DNA of 42,942 nucleotides, from positions 1 through 42,942 of the forward strand of contig CAZOWL010000029.1 in the NCBI GenBank assembly GCA_964583605.1, given 5' to 3'. This DNA comes from CAZOWL01 sp964583605. GTDB taxonomy: Bacteria; Pseudomonadota; Gammaproteobacteria; Chromatiales; Chromatiaceae. Below, one piece after another: positions 24,790 through 32,679 of the stretch (position 1 is the stretch's first letter; every line of letters starts with the position of its first letter). Under the pieces are notes generated by a model. It was given only the letters and a program-made list of their open reading frames with translations. It ran no database searches and was not told the DNA's origin. The translations under genes and the position numbers were made by a program.

Positions 24790-24820
24790 CTCGCGGCTTA
24801 CCCCTCGACTTGGATTAGGT

Positions 24821-25240
24821 TCACTTGCCCAGGTCGAGCGTCTTGAGCAACAGCTGTCTCGCCGTCGTCATGACCTCGACATTCGTCTGATAGGAACGTG
24901 AGGCCGAGATCAGATCGGCAAGCTGCTCCATGACATTGACATTCGAGTAGTAGACATAGCCGTCGGCATCCGCCTCGGGGTGATCGGGCTGGTACTCCAT
25001 GCGTGGCGGCGCATCGCTCTCGACGACACCCAGCACACGCACGCCGGTGCTCGCCGCCGACTGCCCGTCCAGCCGGCCTGCGAGGACACTCGCGAACACC
25101 GGCTCCCGAGCCCGATATGACTCTTCCGGCGAACCGGTCACGGTTTCCGCGTTGGCCAGGTTGCTCGAGACGGTATTGAGCCGAACGCTTCCGGCGCTGA
25201 GGGCCGATCCGGCGATGTCGAAGACACGTTCGATCGCCAT
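24821..25240 (-). CDS. flgC: Flagellar proximal rod protein FlgC
   Basis: FlgC is a proximal rod subunit. The 139-residue protein starts FDIAGSALSAGSVRLNTVSSNLANAETVTGSPEESYRA and ends VNVMEQLADLISASRSYQTNVEVMTTARQLLLKTLDLGK, the standard signatures. It begins one base after the flgB stop codon, indicating coupling. Confidence 0.97.
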   Translation of the reverse strand: MAIERVFDIAGSALSAGSVRLNTVSSNLANAETVTGSPEESYRAREPVFASVLAGRLDGQSAASTGVRVLGVVESDAPPRMEYQPDHPEADADGYVYYSNVNVMEQLADLISASRSYQTNVEVMTTARQLLLKTLDLGK

Positions 25241-25241
25241 G

Positions 25242-25637
25242 TCACTCGCCTCGAATAGCCGTCATCAGACCCTTGACCTTCGACCCGAGGAGCATCAGCG
25301 TCGCCTGATAGCGCACCGTATTCTCGGCGAACGCGGCCTTCTCCAGATGCGGATCCACCGTGTTGCCATCGAGCGAAGACTGCGTCGGGATGCGGTAGAG
25401 TAGCTCGGTCGCGGCCGCCATTCCGGGCCCCGCCTCACGAATGTGCTGGGGATCAGTGCCGATTAGCTTGAGCCGCGTGCCCTGCTCCGCCAACAGCTGA
25501 CTGAAATCCATATCACGCGCCTTGAAGCCCGGCGTATCGGCGTTGGCCAGATTGCTGGCAAGCAGCTCCGTCCTCCGTTCACGCAAGCGCAGCGCATCGT
25601 CATGGACACTGAACACAGAATCGATACTGATAGACAT
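25242..25637 (-). CDS. flgB: Flagellar proximal rod protein FlgB
   Basis: FlgB is a proximal rod subunit. The 131-residue protein has ELLASNLANADTPGFKARDMDF near the N-terminus and VDPHLEKAAFAENTVRYQATLMLL near the C-terminus. AAGGA lies six bases before ATG 25637. It heads flgBCDEF; a candidate sigma-54 site lies about 42 bp upstream. Confidence 0.97.
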   Translation of the reverse strand: MSISIDSVFSVHDDALRLRERRTELLASNLANADTPGFKARDMDFSQLLAEQGTRLKLIGTDPQHIREAGPGMAAATELLYRIPTQSSLDGNTVDPHLEKAAFAENTVRYQATLMLLGSKVKGLMTAIRGE

Positions 25638-25678
25638 AACGGGTCCTTGAGAACCAATCCGTCGTTGCCGCTTTCATA

Positions 25679-25694
25679 AGCACGTTCTATGCCG
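25679..25694 (-). promoter_or_regulatory. Possible sigma-54 promoter for flgBCDEF
   Basis: On the minus strand the site reads CGGCATAGAACGTGCT, with correct GG-N10-GC spacing and GGCA and TGCT preserved but several other consensus positions off. The location, 42 bp before flgB, is right for an RpoN promoter. Confidence 0.5.
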
Positions 25695-25804
25695 CTCGTC
25701 ATCGATTCGAATTTTCGACGACTTAGAGCATCGGCGCCTCGACCTCCCCTGCGAGATCCGGCAAGTTGTTGCCGCCCCCGGCAACCCCCTGCAGTGGAAC
25801 AGGC

Positions 25805-26136
25805 GGCGCCGTGGCCCAGAACGCGGCCGCTCCTTTGAAGCCTCTTGGCCGGCAACCTGCGGCGTCAGGATTTCATCATGCGTTATGGGGGCGACGAGCT
25901 CGTCGCGATCCTGCCCAGGACCGGGCTCGGGGTGGCGCGCAAGGTGTTCGACAGACTCAGGCGGGCCGTCGCAGACACTATTCACCAGGCACGATCTGGC
26001 GAGAAGCTCCGCTCCACCGTCTCCATCGGCCTGGCGAGCCATCAGGATCGGACTCAGGCGTCCGCGCGCGCGCTCGAACTGGTGCGCGTGTCGCCGACCG
26101 GGGGCCTACCGCACCAAGGCCAACAGACGTAGCTGA
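25805..26136 (+). pseudogene. Remnant of a GGDEF (diguanylate cyclase) domain
   Basis: Pieces of the C-terminal two thirds of a GGDEF domain are visible in different frames. GGAVAQN (about 25,800) is followed after a shift by NLRRQDFIMRYGGDELVAILP and, later, TVSIGLASHQ (25,845-26,070), and then after another shift by AYRTKANRRS, which matches the usual ALYRAKAxGRN end. The signature is RYGGDEL. With at least two frameshifts and no N-terminal half or sensor domain, it cannot be functional. It is on the opposite strand to flgB and dapB, in the gap between them. When intact it would have made c-di-GMP. Confidence 0.8.
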
Positions 26137-26217
26137 GCCGGTATGGAGGCCAGCGACAGCAACGAGGGCGGTTAAGGTGCCGGGCACGCGGCCCAAGGTG
26201 GTAAGGTTGCCGAGCGA

Positions 26218-27033
26218 CTAGTCGCCCGTCAGGCCGAGCACGTCCTGCATGTCGTACAGACCTGGCGGCCGGCCGGCAAGCCAACGGGCGGCGCGCGTCG
26301 CGCCGCGGGCGAACGTCATGCGGCTGGACGCCTTATGGGCGATCTCGATGCGCTCGCCCTCCCCAGCGAACCACACACTATGCTCGCCGACGACATCGCC
26401 CGCCCTAACGGTCGCAAAGCCGATCGTTGTGCGCTTGCGTGGGCCAACGTGGCCCTCGCGGCCGTACACGGCCACCTGCTCCAGGTCCCGCCCCAGCGCA
26501 CCGGCAATCACCTCCCCCATCCGCAGCGCGGTGCCTGACGGCGCATCGACCTTGTGGCGGTGGTGCGCTTCGAAGATCTCGACATCGACCTCGTCTCCCA
26601 GCACGCGCGCCGCGATATCGAGGAGCTTGAAGCAAAGATTGACCCCGACACTCATGTTTGGGGCCAGGACGATGGGGATGTCGCCCGATGCGGCGAAAAC
26701 GTCACTGCGCTGCTGGACATCGAGGCCCGTTGTGCCGATGACCATTCCGCGCCCCGCCTGTCGACACAGAGCAAGGTGATCCAAGGTGGCCGCCGGCGTC
26801 GTGAAATCGATCAAGATATCAAAGAGATCTTGGCGAAGACCCAAATCCGCATCGATCGTCACGCCGAGATGCCCGACGCCAGCCAGCTCGCCCGCATCCA
26901 CACCTAGGGCGTGACTTTGCGGCGACTCGCTGGCAACGGTCAGCATCACGCCTTCGGCATCGCTCACGGCCTGGACCAGGGCCCGCCCCATGCGTCCAGC
27001 CGCGCCAGCAACGGCAATGCGGGCTTCGTCCAT
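26218..27033 (-). CDS. dapB: 4-hydroxy-tetrahydrodipicolinate reductase
   Basis: DapB reduces 4-hydroxy-tetrahydrodipicolinate with NAD(P)H in the lysine/diaminopimelate pathway. The 271-residue protein has the nucleotide-binding GAAGRMGRA (9-17), the GTTGLD segment, and the catalytic region EAHHRHKVDAPSGTAL (about 154-169) with conserved His-His and Lys. It starts 4 bp after dnaJ and is probably the last gene of the hrcA-grpE-dnaK-dnaJ-dapB unit. carAB, which often follows dapB in gammaproteobacteria, is not here. Confidence 0.97.
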   Translation of the reverse strand: MDEARIAVAGAAGRMGRALVQAVSDAEGVMLTVASESPQSHALGVDAGELAGVGHLGVTIDADLGLRQDLFDILIDFTTPAATLDHLALCRQAGRGMVIGTTGLDVQQRSDVFAASGDIPIVLAPNMSVGVNLCFKLLDIAARVLGDEVDVEIFEAHHRHKVDAPSGTALRMGEVIAGALGRDLEQVAVYGREGHVGPRKRTTIGFATVRAGDVVGEHSVWFAGEGERIEIAHKASSRMTFARGATRAARWLAGRPPGLYDMQDVLGLTGD

Positions 27034-27037
27034 CAGG

Positions 27038-28171
27038 CTAGAATCCCATCTTCTCGAAGAACGTCTTCACGCCGTCGAGCCACGATGAGGAGTTCGGGCT
27101 GTGCCGTTCCCCCCCTTCGTGCACGCTCCGCCCGAACTCCTCGAGCAGCTCTTTCTGTCGCTCCGTCAGGTTGACCGGGGTCTCGACGACGACCCGACAG
27201 AGCAGATCTCCGACGGTGCCGCTCCTCAAGGACTTGACACCCTTGCCGCGAATGCGGAACAGCCGGCCGGTTTGCGTCCCGCCGGGGATCTTCAGAACGC
27301 CCTTGCCATCGAGCGTCGGCACCTCAAGCTCGCCGCCCAGGGCGGCCGTCACGAAGCCAATCGGCACCTCGCAGTAAAGGTCGTTGTCCTCGCGGGAGAA
27401 GATCGGATGTTCCTGGACCTGGACCTGGACATAGAGATCGCCCGCGGAACCGCCTTGCTCACCGCGCTCGCCCTCCCCAGCAAGACGGATGCGGTCGCCA
27501 GTGTCGACACCGGCGGGGACCTTCACCGACAGCGTCTTGTGCTCCTGCACCCGGCCGGCACCCCGGCAGTGACCGCAAGGCTCCTCGATCACATGGCCGC
27601 TGCCACGACATTGGGGGCAGGTCTGCTGGATCGAGAAAAACCCCTGCTGCATGCGCACCTGCCCGGAGCCACCGCAGGTCGGACAAGTCCGCGGCTTGGT
27701 CCCGGGCTTGGCACCGCTGCCGCCGCAGAACTGACACTCGACGAGCGTCGGAATGCGGATCTTGACCTCTTTCCCGGCAACCGCCTCCTCGAGGGTCAGC
27801 GGCAGGTCGTAGCGCAGGTCCGCGCCGCGATGGCTGCGTCGCCCCCCCGCACGACCGCCAAAGATATCGCCGAAGACATCGCCGAAGATGTCGGAAAAGG
27901 AGCCGGCACCGGCAAAATCCCCCGGTCCACCGAACCCGCCAGCGCCACTCACGCCGGCATGGCCGAACTGGTCGTAAGCGGACCGCTTCTTCGGGTCGCT
28001 CAGGACATCATGGGCCTCGTTGATCTCTTTGAACCGCTGCTCGGCCTCCGAGTCATCCGGGTTGCGATCAGGGTGATACTTCATCGCCAAACGGCGAAAG
28101 GCCTTCTTGACGTCCGCCTCGCTGGCATTGCGTTGAAGGCCGAGTACCTGGTAGTAGTCACGCTTTGACAT
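27038..28171 (-). CDS. dnaJ: Chaperone protein DnaJ
   Basis: DnaJ is the Hsp40 co-chaperone that delivers substrates to DnaK and stimulates its ATPase. The 377-residue protein has a J domain (5-70) with HPD at 33-35, a Gly/Phe-rich stretch, four zinc-finger repeats (CQFCGGSG, CPTCGGSG, CPQCRGSG, CGHCRGAG, about 137-215), and C-terminal substrate-binding domains. The gene is complete and lies 104 bp after dnaK. Confidence 0.98.
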   Translation of the reverse strand: MSKRDYYQVLGLQRNASEADVKKAFRRLAMKYHPDRNPDDSEAEQRFKEINEAHDVLSDPKKRSAYDQFGHAGVSGAGGFGGPGDFAGAGSFSDIFGDVFGDIFGGRAGGRRSHRGADLRYDLPLTLEEAVAGKEVKIRIPTLVECQFCGGSGAKPGTKPRTCPTCGGSGQVRMQQGFFSIQQTCPQCRGSGHVIEEPCGHCRGAGRVQEHKTLSVKVPAGVDTGDRIRLAGEGERGEQGGSAGDLYVQVQVQEHPIFSREDNDLYCEVPIGFVTAALGGELEVPTLDGKGVLKIPGGTQTGRLFRIRGKGVKSLRSGTVGDLLCRVVVETPVNLTERQKELLEEFGRSVHEGGERHSPNSSSWLDGVKTFFEKMGF

Positions 28172-28275
28172 AAGGGTATTTCTATCGCGGCAACCGGGGG
28201 CGAGCTTCCAGCGGACACCGTCGTGCGAGACCGGCCCGCATCGCTACACCGCCGACTGCCGCGCCGATGCCCAGC

Positions 28276-30222
28276 TCACTTCCTGTCGTCCTTGACCTCT
28301 TCGAACTCGGCATCGACGACATCGTCTTTGTCGCCGCTGCTGCTCTGGCCACCGGCCTCGGATCCCGCACCCGAGGACGCCCCCCCCGGCGCCGGGCCCT
28401 CGGCGGACTGCGAATAGAGTCGCTCGGCCAGCTTCGCCGAGGCATCGCTCAACGCCTTCGTGCGCGATTCGATCAGGTCCTTATTCTCACCCTTCATGGC
28501 CTCCTCGAGATCCTTGATCGCGGATTCGATCGCCGACTTCTCGCCGCCCTCCATCTCGTCGCCGAGCTGCTCCATCGACTTGCGCGCACCATGAATCATG
28601 GTGTCGGCCTGGTTGCGCGCCGTTACCAATTCGTGGAACCGACGGTCCTCCTCGGCATGGGCCTCGGCGTCCTTGACCATCCGGTCGATCTCATCGTCGG
28701 AGAGTCCAGATGAGGCCTTGATCACGATGGATTGCTGTTTGCCCGTGGCCTTGTCCTTAGCCGATACGTTCAGGATGCCGTTCGCGTCGATGTCGAACTT
28801 GACCTCAATCTGCGGCACGCCGCGGGGGGCTCCCGGGATGTCGGAGAGATCGAAGCGGCCAAGCGACTTATTGTCTGCGGCCCGCTCGCGCTCGCCCTGC
28901 AGCACATGCACGGTGACCGCTCGCTGATTGTCCTCGGCCGTCGAGAAGACCTGCTGTGCCGAGGTCGGGATCGTCGTGTTCTTGTCGATCAGCTTCGTCA
29001 TCACACCGCCCAGGGTCTCGATGCCTAACGACAAGGGCGTGACATCGAGAAGCAGGACATCCTTGACCTCACCACCGAGAACGCCACCCTGAATCGCCGC
29101 TCCGATAGCGACCGCCTCATCCGGGTTGACGTCCTTGCGCGGTGCCTTGCCAAAGAACTCCTCGACCTTGGCCTGCACCTTGGGCATACGGGTCTGCCCG
29201 CCCACCAATATCACCTCATCGATATCAGTGGCCGTCACCCCTGCATCCTTCAAGGCAATCCGACAGGGCTCGATTGTCCGGTCGATCAGATCCTCGACGA
29301 GCCCCTCGAGCTTGGCCCGCGTCAGCCGGACATTCAGATGCTTGGGGCCTGCCTGATCGGCGGTGATGTAAGGTAGGTTGATGTCGGTTTGCTGGCTCGA
29401 GGACAGCTCGATCTTGGCCTTCTCGGCCGACTCCTTCAGACGCTGCAGCGCGAGGGGGTCATTGCGAAGGTCGATTCCTTGGTCCCGCTTGAACTCGGCG
29501 ACCAGGAAGTCAATGATTCGCTTGTCGAAGTCCTCACCGCCGAGAAAGGTATCACCGTTCGTCGACAGGACCTCGAACTGATGCTCCCCCTCGATCTCGG
29601 CGATCTCGATGATCGAGATGTCGAAGGTCCCACCACCGAGGTCGTAGACAGCGAGCTTCTGATCGCCGCGTTTCTTGTCCATACCATAGGCCAAGGCCGC
29701 GGCGGTCGGCTCGTTGATGATGCGCTTGACCTCGAGGCCAGCGATCCGGCCGGCATCCTTCGTCGCCTGCCTTTGCGAGTCGTTGAAGTAAGCCGGGACG
29801 GTAATGACGGCCTCGGTGATCGTAGTCCCGAGGTAGTCCTCCGCGGTCTTCTTCATCTTCTGGAGGACCTTTGCCGATATCTCCGGCGGGGCCATCTTCT
29901 TGCCGTTGACCTCGACCCAGGCGTCGCCGTTGTCAGCTCGACTGATCCTATACGGCACCATGTCGACGTCCTTCTTGACCACGGCATCATCAAATCGCCG
30001 CCCAATCAGTCGCTTGATGGCGAAAAGCGTGTTGGTCGGATTGGTGACCGCCTGACGCTTCGCCGACTGACCGACTAGAACCTCCCCATCTCCGGTGAAG
30101 GCCACCACGGATGGTGTCGTCCGGTCACCCTCGGCATTCTCGATGACCTTGACATTGTCGCCTTCCATAAGGGCGACACACGAATTGGTCGTGCCGAGAT
30201 CAATTCCAATTATTTTTGCCAT
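28276..30222 (-). CDS. dnaK: Chaperone protein DnaK (Hsp70)
   Basis: DnaK is the ATP-dependent Hsp70 chaperone. ATG 30222, seven bases after GGAG, gives 648 residues beginning MAKIIGIDLGTTNSCVALMEG, the universal DnaK N-terminus; the frame is open 23 codons upstream but without similarity. The ATPase domain (about 1-385) includes AVYDLGGGTFDISI and ILVGGQTRMP. The substrate-binding domain and lid follow, ending in a Gly/Ser-rich linker and the acidic DVVDAEFEEVKDD tail. Confidence 0.98.
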   Translation of the reverse strand: MAKIIGIDLGTTNSCVALMEGDNVKVIENAEGDRTTPSVVAFTGDGEVLVGQSAKRQAVTNPTNTLFAIKRLIGRRFDDAVVKKDVDMVPYRISRADNGDAWVEVNGKKMAPPEISAKVLQKMKKTAEDYLGTTITEAVITVPAYFNDSQRQATKDAGRIAGLEVKRIINEPTAAALAYGMDKKRGDQKLAVYDLGGGTFDISIIEIAEIEGEHQFEVLSTNGDTFLGGEDFDKRIIDFLVAEFKRDQGIDLRNDPLALQRLKESAEKAKIELSSSQQTDINLPYITADQAGPKHLNVRLTRAKLEGLVEDLIDRTIEPCRIALKDAGVTATDIDEVILVGGQTRMPKVQAKVEEFFGKAPRKDVNPDEAVAIGAAIQGGVLGGEVKDVLLLDVTPLSLGIETLGGVMTKLIDKNTTIPTSAQQVFSTAEDNQRAVTVHVLQGERERAADNKSLGRFDLSDIPGAPRGVPQIEVKFDIDANGILNVSAKDKATGKQQSIVIKASSGLSDDEIDRMVKDAEAHAEEDRRFHELVTARNQADTMIHGARKSMEQLGDEMEGGEKSAIESAIKDLEEAMKGENKDLIESRTKALSDASAKLAERLYSQSAEGPAPGGASSGAGSEAGGQSSSGDKDDVVDAEFEEVKDDRK

Positions 30223-30307
30223 ATTGCTTCTCCGAGTCTCGAATTCGTTGTGCCCGATGCGCACCTTCGCCCTCAATTGGGGGAAAACCATGCAGTCTTC
30301 AAGCCAG

Positions 30308-31048
30308 TTATTGCCCCGACTGCTGCGAAACCACGACCAGTGCCGGCCGGACCAGCCGCCCGTTGAGCTGATAACCCTTTTGAATCACCGTGACCACAGT
30401 GCTCGGCGGCACGTCATCGCGGGGTTGCATCGTCATCGCCTGATGGAGCTCTGGATTGAAAGGCTCGCCTTCGGGATCGACGGGCTCGACGCCAAACTTC
30501 GCCATCACGTCGATCAGGAGCTTCAGCGTCAGCTCGGTTCCCTCGCGCAGCTTCGCCACGTCCGCCGCATCGTCACGCGCCGCGGCCTGCCCGAGCTCGA
30601 GACTATCGCGGACGGCTAGAAGCTCCCGCACAAAGCCGTCGAGCGCGAACTTGTGCGCCTTCTCGAGCTCGGCGGCATGACGCCGACGCAGATTCTCAAG
30701 CTCGGCTCGGGCTCGCAACAGCTGGTTCCAGTTATCGTCGGCCTTGGCACGGGCGTCTTCAAGTAGCGCGGTCAGTCGCTCGGTCGTCGATTCCGAGCTC
30801 GGTGACGCGCTCGCCACGGACTCTGATGTGCCCTCAGATGTGCCCTCAGATGTGCCCACAGGGGGCTCGCCCCCAGGTGCTGCGGCGCTGCCCTCGTGGC
30901 CGTCCATGTCTGACCCGCGGGGGGAGCCGGCCACGTCCGGCGTAACAGGCTCATTGCCCGCGTTACCAGCACCACCGGAACCGGCTTCGTGATCCGTGAC
31001 TTTGGTGGTCGGCTCGTCTGTCATTGGGCTCGCTTGCTCCTTAGTCAT
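30308..31048 (-). CDS. grpE: Nucleotide exchange factor GrpE
   Basis: GrpE releases ADP from DnaK and acts as a thermosensor. ATG 31048, five bases after a perfect AGGAGG, gives 246 residues. The N-terminal 90 or so residues are low complexity (Gly/Ser/Thr/Glu), including a GTSE repeat; then come the long coiled-coil (LRARAELENLRRRHAAELEKA) and the beta domain with GVEPVDPEGEPFNPELHQAM and GYQLNGRLVRPALVVV. The C-terminal two thirds are standard; the N-terminal extension makes it longer than the usual roughly 200 residues. Confidence 0.97.
   Translation of the reverse strand: MTKEQASPMTDEPTTKVTDHEAGSGGAGNAGNEPVTPDVAGSPRGSDMDGHEGSAAAPGGEPPVGTSEGTSEGTSESVASASPSSESTTERLTALLEDARAKADDNWNQLLRARAELENLRRRHAAELEKAHKFALDGFVRELLAVRDSLELGQAAARDDAADVAKLREGTELTLKLLIDVMAKFGVEPVDPEGEPFNPELHQAMTMQPRDDVPPSTVVTVIQKGYQLNGRLVRPALVVVSQQSGQ
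30825..30860. repeat. 12-bp tandem repeat inside grpE
   Basis: Three tandem 12-bp units (GATGTGCCCTCA twice, then one copy with one mismatch) encode GTSE repeats in the disordered N-terminus of GrpE. The unit is a multiple of three, so copy changes keep the frame. Confidence 0.85.
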
Positions 31049-31136
31049 AGCCACCTCCTAGAGGTATCCGGGCCAAGCCGATGCGATCCGGTCGCCGCCA
31101 CAATCGGCCGGCCGAGAAGAATTCAATCAACTGCAA

Positions 31137-32195
31137 TTAGTGCTGGCGCAACGCCGCAGCAAGCAGCCGCGCCGTGACATCCACCAGCGGGATGACCCTT
31201 GGGTAATCCATGCGCGTCGGCCCGATCACGCCCAGGACCCCGACGACGCGGTCATCGACACGATACGAGGCACTCACTAGACTGCAATCGTCGAGCAGGC
31301 TGTAGCCCGACTCCTCGCCGATGAAGATTTGGACCCCCTCGGCAACGATACAACGGTCAAGCAGGTGCAGAATCTCACGCTTCTGGTAGAAGGCATCGAA
31401 CAATTGCTTAAGCCGTTCTAGGCTCGCCAACTCGCCGAACTCCATCAGATTCGTCTGGCCAGCGATGTAGCAGTCGTCTTTATGCTCGGCCGACTCGACA
31501 ACCTCGTGAGCCAATTGCACGGCACGCATCATGAGCTTATCCATGCGGTCGTGAGTTCGCTCGAGGTCCTCGACCAAGAAACGCCGCACCTCCCGCAGGT
31601 CCTTACCGGTGAACATGTCAGTTAGGAAGTGACTGGCCTGCTCGAGCTCCGCGGGCGAAAAGGGCCGCTCGGTGAGAACGATGCGATTGTGGACCTCACC
31701 CTCACTGGTCACGAGGATCGCCAACACCCGTGAGCCCGACATGGGCAACAGCTCGATCTGACGAAACACGTGGCGCTCGTGGCGTGGGACCATTACCACA
31801 CCGGCCATGTGCGTGAGGCCCGACAGCAGTCGCGAGGTGCTCTCGATCAAGGCCGCGGCATCCGTCAGTTCTTCGAAGCGCAGACGCATGCGCGCCAAGT
31901 CCTCATCCGTAGGCGGCTGCACCGTCAGCAGGGTGTCGACGAAAAAGCGGTAACCCGCTGCCGTGGGGATCCGCCCAGCCGATGTGTGCGGCGAGGCGAC
32001 GAATCCCATCTCCTCGAGATCGGCCATCACATTGCGTACCGTCGCCGGACTGAGGTCCAGGCCGGTATCCTTGGCCAGCGTCCGCGAGCCGACCGGCTGA
32101 CCTTCGCGGATATACCGCTCGATCAATGCCTTGAGGAAATGCTGTGCGCGCTCGCTAACTTGGTTGTCACCAGCGTTATTGCTCTTCGTTGCCAA
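31137..32195 (-). CDS. hrcA: Heat-inducible transcription repressor HrcA
   Basis: HrcA represses chaperone operons by binding CIRCE operators; its folding depends on GroEL, so it releases DNA on heat shock. The 352-residue protein has the winged-helix N-terminus (YIREGQPVGSRTLAKDTGLDLSPATVRNVMADLEEMGFV followed by SPHTSAGRIPTAAGYRFFVD) and the GAF-like C-terminal part ending GVLGVIGPTRMDYPRVIPLVDVTARLL. It heads hrcA-grpE-dnaK-dnaJ-dapB. A perfect CIRCE lies 316 bp upstream of its start. Confidence 0.97.
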   Translation of the reverse strand: MATKSNNAGDNQVSERAQHFLKALIERYIREGQPVGSRTLAKDTGLDLSPATVRNVMADLEEMGFVASPHTSAGRIPTAAGYRFFVDTLLTVQPPTDEDLARMRLRFEELTDAAALIESTSRLLSGLTHMAGVVMVPRHERHVFRQIELLPMSGSRVLAILVTSEGEVHNRIVLTERPFSPAELEQASHFLTDMFTGKDLREVRRFLVEDLERTHDRMDKLMMRAVQLAHEVVESAEHKDDCYIAGQTNLMEFGELASLERLKQLFDAFYQKREILHLLDRCIVAEGVQIFIGEESGYSLLDDCSLVSASYRVDDRVVGVLGVIGPTRMDYPRVIPLVDVTARLLAAALRQH

Positions 32196-32510
32196 TGCCG
32201 TAATTCAGGAACCGCAAGATATAGGTGGGAAGCGGGCCGCGCCGCACCTGCCGCTCGCGAGGCTGCAAGCCCCGCCGATCGCGGTATTATAAGCGCCTCA
32301 CGTCGAGCAATTCGTGATCACCGACCGCGACGGGAACACCCCACCAGTACCTGCCGTTATCTGCGGTGGCGAGGAAGACACACACTGCAGTGAGCCGTTG
32401 ACCTGCTGCGGGCAATCTTCAGGTTTCCACGCTTGACTCTCGCCAAAGCAAGCCGAAACCCTGGCGGCAGGGCGCCAAGTCACATCTCGCGTACCTTACT
32501 CGCCACGTCG
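32196..32510 (-). other. Long 5' leader of hrcA, no gene seen
   Basis: About 315 bp separate the CIRCE operator from the hrcA start. No convincing reading frame is present. A lone perfect TATAAT on the minus strand (32286-32291) has no good -35 at normal spacing. The stretch would be transcribed as an unusually long untranslated leader if the CIRCE-linked promoter is used. Confidence 0.5.
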
Positions 32511-32537
32511 TTAGCACTCTCACTATGCGAGTGCTAA
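32511..32537. promoter_or_regulatory. CIRCE operator (HrcA binding site)
   Basis: This is a perfect match to the CIRCE consensus: TTAGCACTC, nine bases, GAGTGCTAA. It lies immediately downstream of a minus-strand sigma-70 promoter aimed at hrcA, so it would autoregulate the hrcA-grpE-dnaK-dnaJ operon. It is also about 140 bp upstream of nadK on the plus strand. Confidence 0.97.
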
Positions 32538-32544
32538 TGCGCGC

Positions 32545-32573
32545 AATTTATGGCTTGCCACTGCCCCTGTCAA
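32545..32573 (-). promoter_or_regulatory. Sigma-70 promoter for hrcA operon
   Basis: On the minus strand a perfect -35 TTGACA (32568-32573) is followed by a 17-base spacer and -10 TAAATT (32545-32550). The predicted transcript start falls at the edge of the CIRCE, the classic repressor-overlapping arrangement. Confidence 0.75.
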
Positions 32574-32679
32574 GGCTGCTCTGAGAAGCGACCTACGCCG
32601 ACACCGGTTGGCGACATCCAAGCCCCATGCTACTTTGGCTCGGCAACGGTGACGACAGCGAGCCCCGGACCTGACTCCC

